A stretch of 64,000 nt of DNA from Parasponia andersonii (taxonomy: Eukaryota > Streptophyta > Magnoliopsida > Rosales > Cannabaceae). The DNA lies in contig JXTB01000199.1 in the NCBI GenBank assembly GCA_002914805.1, forward strand, positions 286,744-350,743, written 5' to 3'. A model generated the notes under the pieces. It did no database searches, had not been told where the DNA came from, and was given only the letters and a program-made list of their open reading frames with translations. Below, one piece after another: positions 11,579-22,411 of the stretch (positions are counted from its first letter, which is position 1; every line of letters starts with the position of its first letter). The position numbers and the translations under genes were made by a program.

Positions 11579-12117
11579 TGTCAGACAAGTTGGCTTCATT
11601 CAGCCATAAAACAACAAAAATAATCAATACAGTGGTTAGAAATGAATGGTGTATTTGGTGGAGTTACTGATATTTTTTAGATATTGGCCGACAATGTGAT
11701 CCAGCCACAACTTTTTGTTTTTGTGGCTAACATTGATTCTGAAAGCCTGTAGATAATAGGCTTGTTTATCAAGCAGATCAAGCAAGAAACAAGAGAAAAA
11801 AAAAGAATATTTCTTGCAATAATTTTTCTGAGTGTTTGTGAGGTGCTTAGCAAATTGCTAAGTGAGTGAGTAAAAGAGAGTGAAAACCAAAAAATGTAAT
11901 TGGGTTTTCTGGGTAGTGAGATTGAGAGTTGAAAGACTTTTCTCTTGTATTCCACTTGTTATCTTATAAGTGGAAATTTGTGATCTCCCTCGTATGGACG
12001 TACGTAGGTAATTTGCTGTTGTATCTCTCCTTTACCATTGCTTTATTTATTTTCTTCCACTTGTGTCATTATTATTGTTCTTGCTATTGCTATCACAATT
12101 GCCAATTTTTCTCAACA
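11579..12117 (+). repeat. 5' LTR of copia 1
   Basis: Runs from TGTCAGACAAGTTGG to CTCAACA and is followed at once by the primer site. It matches 16100-16525 apart from an internal block of about 110 bp (around 11712-11825) absent from the 3' LTR. Confidence 0.85.
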
Positions 12118-12119
12118 AT

Positions 12120-12132
12120 TGGTACCAGAGCC
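12120..12132 (+). other. Primer-binding site of copia 1
   Basis: TGGTACCAGAGCC, two bases after the LTR, resembles the initiator-methionine tRNA primer site (usually TGGTATCAGAGCC) of plant copia elements. Confidence 0.8.
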
Positions 12133-12174
12133 AATTTTAAGGGTGGTCATTAAAATTCTTTTTGTCTAGAGAAA

Positions 12175-12950
12175 ATGGCAAGCAAGAAGTTCGATGCGGA
12201 ACCTTTTGATGGCAAAAACAATTTTAGCGTTTGGCAGACTACTGTCAAAGACGTGCTGGTGCAGCAATGGCTTCTCAGAGTTTTGGAAGGAAAGAAGCCA
12301 GCAGGCATGAAAGATGACGAGTGGGAAGAACTGGAAGCGAAAGCTATGGCATTGTTCGGCTCAATTTGACTACTAAACTCAAGTACTCTGTTTTAAATGA
12401 AACTTCTCCTGCCAATTTATGGGAGAAATTGGAGAAGTTATATATGTCGAAATCCTTGATAAATCGACTGCATTTGAAGAAACAATTGTACAAATTAAAA
12501 ATGGAGGAAGGTTCAAATGTTAGGAGCCACATCAACAAGTTCAACAAGTGCATCACTCAACTACTCAGAGTAGAAGTCAAAGTTGATGAAGAGATCAAGC
12601 TGTTCTTTTATTGTCGTCCTTGCCAAAATCATACAAGTCTCTAAAGACTACATTACTAGTTGGGAAGAGTACTTTGACTGTAGATGAAATGGCAACTGCG
12701 TTACTTGAGGTAGACAACATCAATTAGCCAAGCACGTCTTCCCCAGTAGAGAGTCTCATGGCGAAATCAGATTCTAAATCTGAATCACGGCGCAGTTGAG
12801 GCAGATCCCGCGGAAGGAATTTTGGCAAGAATGGTGATCGTTCCAAGTCGAGTCCTAGAAAAGATATGGAGTGTCATTACTACCATAAGAAGAGACACAT
12901 CAAAAGTTATTGCTATGAATTAAAGAGAGACTTGGAAGCAAAGAAGAACC
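12175..12950 (+). pseudogene. gag: Copia 1 gag
   Basis: The ATG at 12175 begins MASKKFDAEPFDGKNNFSVW, a typical plant copia gag N-terminus with the FxGxNFxxW motif. A frameshift near 12355 moves the frame, which continues with LWEKLEKLYMSKSLINRLHL and stops early at 12642. The zinc knuckle near 12866-12910 reads CHYYHKKRHIKSYC, with the second Cys of CCHC replaced by Tyr, so RNA binding would be impaired. Confidence 0.8.
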
Positions 12951-12989
12951 AGACGCCAACTGAAGCCAACGTTACTAACAACAAAGCAA

Positions 12990-14395
12990 ACGATAGTGAT
13001 GGAGGACATGATGTTGTTAGTGTCAACAAACAACAGATCACTACTAGAATGCTGGATACTAGACTCTGGATGCTCATACCACATGTATCCGCACAAGGAG
13101 TGGTTTGATACATACAAGCCCTGCGATGCTGGTACTCTTCTAATAAGAAATGATGCTGCTTGCAAGGCCATTAGAATTGGTACTGTAAAGATCAAGATGT
13201 ACGACGTTACTATCAGAACATTGGGTGGTGTCAGACATATTCCCGAGTTGAAGAAAAATCTGATCTCCTTGGGAACTTTTGATTCTCTTAGTTATGTTTT
13301 CTCATCCGAAGGTGGAGGGCTGAAAGTAAGCAAAGGAACCTTAGTGGTAATGAAAGGAGAGAAGATAGGAAACTTGTACAAGCTACTTGGAGATACAGTT
13401 GCTGGTGGAGCTGCTGCTACTAAAGAAGAACCCAGTTGTGACAACATTGAGTTGTGGCACATACGACTTGGCCATCTTGGTGGGCGCGGGATGAATGAGT
13501 TACATAAGAGGAATCTCCTACAAGGTGTCAAAGCATGTACACTGGACTTCTGCAAATTTTGTGTTATGGGGAAGCATAAAAGGGTCAGCTTCAACACTTT
13601 GTCCTCCCGTAGTAAAGGTATTTTGCATTATCTACACACTGACGTGTGGGGGCCATCTTTAGTTGCATCACATGGAGATTTCGTTTACTTTGTTAGTTTT
13701 ATTGATGATTACTCAAGAAAGGTGTGGGTGTACTTCATGAAACACAAATCCGGGGTGTTTAACATGTTCAAGCAATGGAAAGTTGAAGTAGAGATGCAGA
13801 CGGGCAGAAAATTGAAGTACATCAGAAGTGACAATGGGACCGAATATAGAGAATACTTTCTTGGAGTACTGTAAAAATGAAGGTATCAATCGGCATTTTA
13901 CGGTGAAAAAAACTCCACAACAGAACGGAGTTGCTGAGAGAATAAACAGAACTCTACTGGAAAGAGCTCGATGCGTGAGACTTAACGCATGATTGCAAAA
14001 GTAATTCTGGGCAAAGCAATTAACACTGCTACATATTTGATAAATCGGTCCCCATGCTCAGCCATTAATTTCAGTCCCTGAGGAGGTTTGGACTGGAAGG
14101 CCAGTCAACTATTGCAGTTTACGAACATTCTGTTGCCCAACTTATATGCACATACCAAGGGACAAGAGAACAAAACTAGATGGCAAGTACAAGAAGTGCA
14201 TCTTCCTCGGCTACCCAAAAGGTGTAAAAGGATACATGTTATGTGACCCAGAGTCAAAGAAAAAAGTTATCAGTCGAGATGTTATCTTTGATGAGGGGAG
14301 CATGCTGAAAAAGGAAACGATTGATCAGACTCTCATTGAACATAAAGATAAAAGACCAAGCATTCATGTGGAGTTAAAAGTGCAACAAACTCCAT
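12990..14395 (+). pseudogene. pol: Copia 1 protease and integrase
   Basis: WILDSGCSYHM (near 13050) is the retropepsin active site. LWHIRLGHLGGRGM is the GAG-pre-integrase motif, with His and downstream CKFCVMGKH forming the HHCC zinc site. The integrase core follows with HTDVWGP, FIDDYSRKVWV and RSDNGTEY (near 13840), the first and second acidic residues of the catalytic triad. The frame breaks near 13870, continues in another frame ([19 protein letters not shown]) and after more breaks includes LDGKYKKCIFLGYPKGVKGY to 14395. Confidence 0.85.
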
Positions 14396-14594
14396 AACAA
14401 GAAAATCAAGACCAAATTGAAGATCAAGAAGAGCACCAAGAATAGCCTTATTTACTTGCAAGAGACAGAGAGAGGCACACTACAAGAGCACCTCAGAGAT
14501 TTGGATATGAAGATATGGTCTCTTTTGCATTATTCTCTGATAGCGAAAACCCATCTAGTTTCAAGGAAGCTGTTTAAGCAAAAGATTGTGATAA

Positions 14595-15970
14595 GTGGTC
14601 AGCTGCTATGGCTATAGAGATGGATCGCTAAGAAAAAATCAGACTTGGGAATTAGAAGAATTACCCAAGAGAAAGAAGGCTGGGTGTAAATGCGTCCTCA
14701 GAAAGAAGGAAACAATCACGGAACGTGAAGGTCCAAAGTATAAAGTTCGACTAGTTGTCAAAGGATACTCACAAAAGGGAGATATAGATTACAATGAGAT
14801 TTTCTCACCAGTTGTGCATACGTCTATACGAGTTATCCTGTCTATTGTTGCCATGCACGATTTGGAGTTGGAGCAACTAGATGTGAAGACAACTTTCCTA
14901 CATGGACAGCTAGAGGAGCAGATTTATATGCAGCAACCAAAAGGATTTGAAGAACCAGGCAAAGAAGGACTTGTGTGCAGACTAAAGAAGCCCTTCTACG
15001 GATTAAAGCAATCCCCAAGACAATGGTACAAGTTGTTTGATACCTTTATGGTATCACAAGGATACTCTCACTCTGAGTATGATTGTTGTGTTTATTCCAT
15101 ATAGCTGGATGATGATTCTTTCATTTATTTGACACTCTATGTCGATGATATGCTTATTGCTGCGAAAAATAAATCTCACATTTCTGAGCTCAAGAACATG
15201 TTGAGTAGTGAATTCGAAATGAAGGATCTTGGAGCTGCTAAGAAGATCCTTGGGATGAAAATTTACAAAGACAGGAAAGCTGGCAAGTTGTGGCTTTCTC
15301 AAAGAAGTTATGTGAAGAAAGTACTAGAAAGGTTCAATATGCTTAAAGCTAAACCTGTGAAGGTTCCATTGGCAGCATATTTTCAACATGCAGTCAGTGT
15401 GGTCAGCAGATATATGGCAAATCCAGGAAAAAAGCATTGGAATGCAATTTAGTGGATTTTTCGATGTCTTGTAGGCACAATGGATTATGGTTTGTTGTAT
15501 GACCAAAACTCAGCTTCATGTAAGGTAGTCGGGTATGTAGATTCTGACTATGCAGGATATCTGCTTAATAGAAGATTTATGACCGGCTATACTTTCACGT
15601 TCGGTGGCAGATTAATTTCATGGAATTCTGTTCTGCAATCTACAATTGCTCTGTCTACAGCTGAAGCAAAGTACATGGCAGCCACCAAAGCAGCAAAAGA
15701 AGCTTTGTGGTTAAAAGGTTTGGTCGAGGAACTCGGTTTTAAACAAGAAGCTATTCAGTTGCGATGTGATAGACAAAGTGCTATATTTTTGGCCAAGAAT
15801 CAAGTATTTCACGCAAGGTCAAAACATATAGCTGTACAATATCACTGTACAATATCACAAAATCAGAGAATGGATTATATCAAAAGAAATGTCTATCAAA
15901 GGTCCACACGAAAGAAAATGCGGCTGATATGATGACTAAGCTAGTTCCTACCAAGAAGTTCAAGTATTGC
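14595..15970 (+). pseudogene. pol: Copia 1 reverse transcriptase and RNase H
   Basis: RT motifs in order: [53 protein letters not shown], then TLYVDDMLIAAK with the catalytic YVDD near 15141. A TAG at 15102-15104 and frame changes near 15455 interrupt it. RNase H follows from about 15520 with GYVDSDYAGY and STAEAKYMAATKAAKEALW. Homologous to copia pol but not translatable as one protein. Confidence 0.85.
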
Positions 15971-16099
15971 TTTGACTTATTGAAAATCACCTCATACTGA
16001 GAGTGATGCGGCGCATGCCTATCCATGAAAGGGGAGTGCAAGAAGGATATCAAATGTTCTACCCCTGGAGGTGGCGTAATCTGAAGCCAAGGTGGAGAT

Positions 16100-16525
16100 T
16101 TTCGGACAAGTTGGCTCCAATCAGCCATAAAACAACAGAAATAATCAATACAGTGTATTTGGTGGAGTTGCTGATAGTTTTTAGATATCGGCCGACAATG
16201 TGATTCAGCCACAACTTTTTTCTGAGTGTTTGTGAGGTGCTTAGCCAATTGCCAAGTGAGTGAGTAAAAGAGAGTGAAAACCAAAGGGCATAATTGGGTT
16301 TTTTGGATAGTGAGGTCAAGAGTTGAGAGAGAGTTTTCTCTTGTATTCCACTTGTTATCTTATTAGTGGAAATTTGTGATCTCCCTGCCATGGACATAGA
16401 CAATTTGCTGAACTACGTTAATTCATTTGTGTCTCTGTTTTATTGTTGCTTTATTTATTTTCTTCTGCTTATGTCATTATTATTGTTCTTGCTATTGCTG
16501 TCATAATTGCCAATTTTTCTCAACA
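16100..16525 (+). repeat. 3' LTR of copia 1
   Basis: Preceded by a purine-rich tract (GGTGGAGATT). The first bases read TTTCGGACAAGTTGG, so the canonical TG start is mutated to TT. It ends CTCAACA at 16525 and is followed by the target duplication CTTGT. Confidence 0.85.
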
Positions 16526-17815
16526 CTTGTTTTTTTGAGCAGCAACTACCAACAAACTTTGTTTTGAGATACATTAAGATCAAGGTTATGTCGTTCTTTC
16601 TCTTCCAAATGGTAGATCTTGTTATGCCGAACTCAGAATAACACCTCAAAGAGGTTCAAAGTGTGTGGCTGGACTATACAAAGGTTGGCCTGACTTTTTG
16701 AATGACAATGATTTGAAAGTTGGCGATGTCTGCATTTTCAAACTTCTTGATAAACCTGAAATTTCATTTGAAGTTTCCATTGTCCGCTTTGCTGAATGGT
16801 CTCAAGGTTTGTGATGAATGTGAACAACAATGATGTACTGAGTTCAGTTCATGTCGCTGAGGTAATTTGCTTATTCAGAAAACATAAACTTTTCTTTGTT
16901 CAGCAGGTGATGCAACTAGACTATCTGGTGGTGCCATAAATGATGAAATTGGTGAGCCTAGCTGTCTTGACAGTTTTCCTGCAAGGCAAGCAAGTGGATG
17001 CATGTTTACCTGTTGGAAGATAAGTCAGCATCTGTTGACGCACACTGAAAAATCTAGAGTTCTTGACAGTATTCCTTTTGAATATGAAAGACCTTGCTGC
17101 AAGGTTGTTATGCAACAAACATATGTTGGTTACAAGTGCAAGCAACTTGTAATCTTCTGACTATATGACCTGCTGTTTACACTGATCTGCAAGTATAGTT
17201 CTTTGGTAGAGAAGAAATATATAATTAATTTTCTATGTATCTAACTATTTCGCTTGTTACCGTTTTCAGGCAGAAACTACCACTGAACTTTGTTACAACG
17301 TACATTAAGACTCAGGGGTACGTTGCTCTTTCTGTTCCAAATGGTAGATCTTGGAATGTTGAACTCAGTATAACACTTGGTTCGTATTCTGAGGCTAAAC
17401 TAAACAACGGTTGGCCTGAATTTGCGAGCGACAATGATTTAGAAGTTGGTGATGTCTGCATTTTCAAGCTTCTTAATAGACCTGAAGTTTCATTTGAAGT
17501 TTTTATTTTTCGCGTTGGTGAATATGATTGTCAGCTATTGTCTCAAGGTTAGTTATTAATGTGAACGACTCTGTTGCGCTGAGTTGAATTTATGTGACTG
17601 ATGTAATTTGCTTAAATACCAAAACATAAACTTTTCTTTATTCAGCAGGTGACAATGCAAATAGTGCAAGCAAAGTAAAGGGAGATGTGAGAGTTAAGAC
17701 TGAATTGACTGAACTGAACCGGAACCAGAACCAGAGCCAGAATTCAGAGGTAAATCCACGAGGGTTGGAGATTCCTAAAGGGGAAGAAGAAGAAGAAAAA
17801 GGAATACAATTTTAA

Positions 17816-20119
17816 GGTGTTGGTGGCTAATATTCAAAGATGCCCCTCTCTAAGGTTGTGGACCTTGTGGTGCAATGAAATGTAAAGTAAAATTGCTCAT
17901 GTATGCAAGGACAAGTTCAGATTTCAAGTTGGGAAAATACGTGAATGGTTCTACTTAAATATGCGAATGGTTCTACTTTCTAGAGTGACTTTTGTTTTTT
18001 GCAAAATTATCTGCTCGAATTGTTCATGGTGCTGAGAAAGACATTGTCTCAGTTTCCCATGTTCTCAGCTAAGTACTCTTCTCTCTTGCCTTTGTTGTCA
18101 GCCTTGCTATGCACACAATGAATATTTTACCGATATCAAACTTATTCTGTTCCAATTTTTTTTTTTCTCCTATATTTATTTCAATCTTTATCCCAATTGT
18201 TTAAGACACCAAATGAGAAATTAAAATGGCCATTTCAGGTGTCTCTTGTTTTTAACGAGCACGTGGGATTAAGGTTCTGGTCATGGTGAAAAATAGGACA
18301 GAAAAATAGTGTACAGTTCGGTTGCGTTACTACATTCGACTGGTAACAGGCTTCATGTTGGTAGAGAGGGCGCGTGCTTTGCCTCCTTGGCTCCTTATCT
18401 GCTTTTCCCAGTTACACTAGCGAATTCAAATTGCCACTTCATGAAGAATGTGAACTTTTATGTGTATATATATTGTCTTGAATAGGAATTTTTGGTGTGA
18501 AACAAAGAGTGATTCGTTAAGAAGCAGCTACCACACACTCAATCCGATGAAGAAGCACATGAGCAAGACAAATGGATTTCTCTTTCCCTATTTTGAAAAC
18601 AAATTTGGGTTTTACTTATCTAGTGAAATACCTTAACTATACCTATCTTTTGCCTTGCTACAGCTTCCGCAAAGACCAAGACCAAGTATTATCAATTCCC
18701 ATCGACAAAGCAAGCAATCTCCACTAGAGTGGGAAAGACTTCTTTCTCTTAAGAAAAAATTGGAAGCTCAATATTTGCCTGGCGTCTTCGTTGTCCAATA
18801 AAAACTTGACTTTGGTCGAACAATTTTGAGCAGGATCAAATAGAACAAAGAATAAGAAAAGTTCAAGATTGTCGGATATTATCATCATCTAGTAAAAAAC
18901 TCGACCAATAAGGATTAAGCTAGTGTTAGTTAGGGTGGATTTTTGGAGGGATGAACAATAGAGGAAGATGAGTAGAGAGAGAGTTCCAATAACTTGTTTT
19001 GTAGAAGAGAAAGTGATAAGGTAAGAAAGTGTCTCTCCAAACCCACCAAGCTTCCATTTTCCATTTTGGAGAAATTGAAGAGAAATTTGAAAAAGAAGAT
19101 GAAGAATTGACTTATTTATCTTTCAAAAAAATTCTTAAAAAAAATAGATAATACATACTCATTATTTTTCTTACTCTATATCCTTCCTATCAAATTATTA
19201 TTAAGCTCCATTGTTCTAGATCTCCCAAAAAAAAAAAAAAAAACACTAATCAACCATGTTCGATCAGAGTCATAAATAACGAGAATGAAATATCTCATAG
19301 TTGTGTATTAAAAATAATAGTGGCTTTCACTGATTTTATTAGCATATTTTAGAAATTAAACAACTTATTACCATTTACGTGTGAAGTTCTCTTTCCAAAG
19401 TCCAAACAGATCAATTTTCAAATTTTTTTAGAGGAAAAAAATTGTCGGGTTATTAGTGTCTTTTGCAAAAGCTATCAAGAGAAATAAAGCGACATTACTA
19501 TTAAGACTTGGCAAGCAAATTTACTGGAAAATAACCGACTAAAGCAGGTATTGTACTGTAGTGTGATTTTGATTAGTTGATATTCATTAGTCAATAATCT
19601 TAGCCAAAGAATATAAAGAGAAATTAAAGCGGACCTGATTGATAGTAGAACATTAGTACCTGCACCAAAACGAGCGCACGAGCACATACATCATGGTCTT
19701 AAATAAATAATCCACTTTGGATAAGTAAGCATTCAATGCAGAATCTTTCACACAAACACAACACAGCACATTACACCGTACATGGGGCACTCTTCCATCT
19801 AATGTCTCTCTCTGTCTGACTATTTTATCTCATTTTCACTAAAGAACGATAAAACCTCTACTCCTTTGACGGTTTCAGTTCCAGAAAGAAAGCAGCTTCA
19901 GCTTGGTGGCCTTACTTTTGATGATACACAGGGGAAAACAAATAGAGGGTATGTCCATTTTAGCATTGTATATTACTTAATCATGTTGGATTTTAATGAA
20001 GCTTGAATCATCGGGTCTTTTTAGTCATCTGGAAGACTCATTCTTGGGCTCTGGGATTTTGTGTGACTCTGCTGTTGGGTTTGTCTGGCTCTCCTCACTC
20101 CTCAGAATCCTTGGCTTGA
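17816..20119. other. Intergenic between REM copies C and F
   Basis: The first part is likely 3' UTR and downstream sequence of copy C. No gene is recognised in the rest; a short open stretch at about 18663-18798 (LPQRPRPSIINSHRQSK...) lacks recognisable homology. The segment from about 19500 to 20180 is related to upstream regions of the copies at 24436 and 34088 (shared phrases such as TTTTGATTA...GATATTCA and GATAGTAGAACATTAGTAC), so it is probably the duplicated promoter region. Confidence 0.5.
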
Positions 20120-20127
20120 TATATAAG
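20120..20127 (+). promoter_or_regulatory. TATA box of REM copy F
   Basis: TATATAAG lies 61 bp upstream of the ATG. The sister copy at 24436 has TATAAAA at the equivalent place in otherwise conserved sequence, supporting a shared core promoter. Confidence 0.5.
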
Positions 20128-20180
20128 CTCAAACATAGTGCCTCACAAACAATCAATTTTCAAGTTTTTGAAGTTAAACC

Positions 20181-22411
20181 ATGTCTTGTGGACCCCATGG
20201 AGACACTCACCAGCCCCTATTTTCATCCGGGACCCCCCGTTTTTTCTGTATAATTCTTGAAGAGAAACTTCAAGAGAACAAGCTTGTAAGTATTCATTCA
20301 CCTCCCTGTTCCTCTTTATGATCCCATACCAGTATAGTTGTAATATTACAAAATGAAAGATTGTCTGTGTGATTCGGGCCGTAAAAAGCTTGTAGATCCT
20401 CACCTATGAAGTCCTTTTATGTAAACTTATGAGCTTCACTACGTTACCCCGTTCTCATAAGAACTTTTTCAAAGTAAGATATGATTACACAAGTATGCAT
20501 TTCTCATGGCTTATGCTGGTTTGGTGAGAAGCCATTAAGCTTTTATTTAGTCTGAAGGAGACAAGATAACATCTCTTATTTTTAACACGCCATGGTAATG
20601 CATGTGTATTTGTTTATATCAGCCAATCATGAATGTGGATTGAGAAAGTTTTCTACAAGCGATTTGAGACATTTTTCTTCTCATTCTGCCGTGACTTGTC
20701 ATAAAATTTGTAAGGGAATAGGGGGAAACTTTATCCGATTCAGTGTTTGTTAGGCTTCCATGTGGTTAAAAATGGAAAATGAAGGTGACGAAACATGACA
20801 ACAATATTTGTTTATAGAAGGGTTGGCCAGATTTTGCAAAGCATTGTTCTATAAAACGATGCAGCATGCTAATTTTAAGGTATGAAGGGAATTCTGAATT
20901 TCATGATGTCATATTTGATGCAAGTACTATTGAGATAGATTATCCTTCTATTCCTGTTCATTCAGATAAGTCTGAGGTTGATTTGGAAATCCGAGTGCCT
21001 AAGGATGTAGTTGTTGAAGATAATGTTGAAATCGTGGATGATTTATCGCCCTGCCCCAAAGTAAGGGACAGATTTCCATTACAGTGTTCTCAGGCTCACA
21101 AGAGTTTGAGAACAACACATGGTAAAACTATATGCAACTCAGCTGGTCCTAATGAATGTGTACTTGAGATAAGGATTTCGTTATTTCCTCTCATGACTTC
21201 GTGCTTTTATCATTTATCCCTTATACATTACTGTATTTTATTTGTTGTCAGCTCTTGATTTTAGAGCTAAACTAGAAGGCTGCTTGAGTAACACTGAAAG
21301 AGCTAGAATTCTTGAAAAAGTTCCGTTTGAATGTGAAAAACCATCTTCAAGGCTCTTATGCGACCATCACATGTTGGATCTAACGCTGAGCAATTAGTAA
21401 GCTTCTCAGTGTATGACCCTGCTATTTACTCCAGACTGCTAGTATAGTTCCTTGGTAGAGTAGAAACTTGTGACTAATTTCCTTGTGTTTTTTGGGAAGA
21501 ATGTTCCTTTAGATTTTGCTAGGAGATACATGAAGAATCAAGATGATGTTGTTCTTTGTGTTCCGAGTGTTGGATTGTGGTTTGTCAAAATCAAAATAAG
21601 ATCCCCAAGATTTAAGACTTGTGCAGCTACAATCTTGAAAGGTTGGCGTGAATTTGCAAACGACAATAATTTAGAAGTTGGCGATGTCTGCATTTTTAAA
21701 CTTCTTGATGGAGATAAAACTTCATTTGAAGTTTCCATTGTCCGCTTTGCTGAATATGAATATCGCCATTGGTCACAATGTCCATTGACTTCCATTGAAG
21801 ATGTTCCATTTGAGTCTGAAAACCCTTTCTTCAAGGTTCTTATGCAACCAACATATGTTGGTCCTCAAGCCCAGCATATTGTAACCTTCTGAGTATCTGA
21901 TTTACTATTTACTCTAATCTGCAAGTATATTTCGTTGATAGAGTAGAAACATGTAACTGATTCTTGTCGCGTTTGAGCAGTATGTACCATTAGACTTTGC
22001 TACGAGATACATTAAGAATGAAGGTGATGTCGTTCTTTTGGTTCCGAATGGTAAGTATTGGTGCGCACAATTCAAAATGAGCCCCCTAAGATGTGGGAGT
22101 CGTTTGGCAAGAATTTGTGAACTGCAACAATTTAAAAGTTGGCGATGTGTGCATTTTTGAGCTTCTTGACGTTGACAGAAATGAAAATTCGCTTAGAGTT
22201 TCCATTGTCTGCTTTGCTGAATGCACTTCTCCAACGGTCTCAAGGTTAGTTATGAATTTGAACTCCTCTTGATATACTGAGTTCAGTTTTATGTGATTGA
22301 TGTATTTTGTTTAGTTACCAAAGCATTAACTTCTCTTTGTTCAGGAGTTGACTATACAACTAGTGCAAGCAAGCCGAGGGAGACATGAGAGTTAAGATTG
22401 AAATTGACTGA
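20181..22411 (+). pseudogene. REM-type B3 gene copy F, multiple stops
   Basis: Exon 1 is intact (20181-20285, 105 nt; MSCGPHGDTHQPLFSSGTPR). Exon 2 has lost its AG acceptor (GCCGTG where the sister copy has GCAGCG) and holds stops at the equivalents of conserved codons near 20729, 20766 and 20814, then reads openly from about 20866 ([13 protein letters not shown]). The next exon, near 21252-21395, lacks two bases (AAACCATCTTC). Exon 21500-21880 is open ([32 protein letters not shown]). Exon 21981-22244 has a 20-bp deletion that destroys the B3 core. The final exon near 22345-22411 is also shifted. Closest to copy G at 24436, with which it shares loss of the middle B3 module. Confidence 0.88.

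Larger units (their letters stand above)
11579..16525 (+). mobile_element. Ty1/copia retrotransposon 1, full length, decayed, in REM copy C intron
   Basis: Two LTRs flank gag, protease, integrase, RT and RNase H in copia order. The 5-bp target duplication CTTGT is seen at 11574-11578 and 16526-16530. The element lies sense to the host gene and only 17 nt upstream of the next exon (16543). The coding region is broken by several frameshifts and stops, and the 3' LTR lacks about 110 bp present in the 5' LTR, so the insertion is old. Confidence 0.93.
10080..17815 (+). pseudogene. REM-type B3 gene copy C, chimeric 5' end, copia in intron
   Basis: It begins abruptly in mid exon 2 (STLERDYPSISVDF, about 10086). 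Exons: exon 2 rest to 10373; 10466-10647; 10817-11102 (B3, complete, 286 nt); 11183-11469; 16543-16806 (B3); 16907-17148; 17274-17547 (B3); 17649-17815 ending in TAA, with a Glu-rich tail. Three later B3 domains survive, with motifs such as [19 protein letters not shown]. Lesions are small: a 1-nt loss near 10145 and a 1-nt loss near 16580 (ACT to AT), each shifting the frame. Exon 2 again ends at a GC donor (GTAG then GC at 10374). Both late acceptors, at 16906 and 17648, are CAGCAG pairs. A complete copia element sits in the intron 11470-16542. Without exon 1 it is probably dead, though the downstream exons are well preserved. Confidence 0.8.

Noticed and set aside
18663..18800. Open stretch LPQRPRPSIINSHRQSK...
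   Set aside because: Preceded by an AG acceptor-like site, but no homology could be recognised and no adjoining exon was found; not annotated as a gene.
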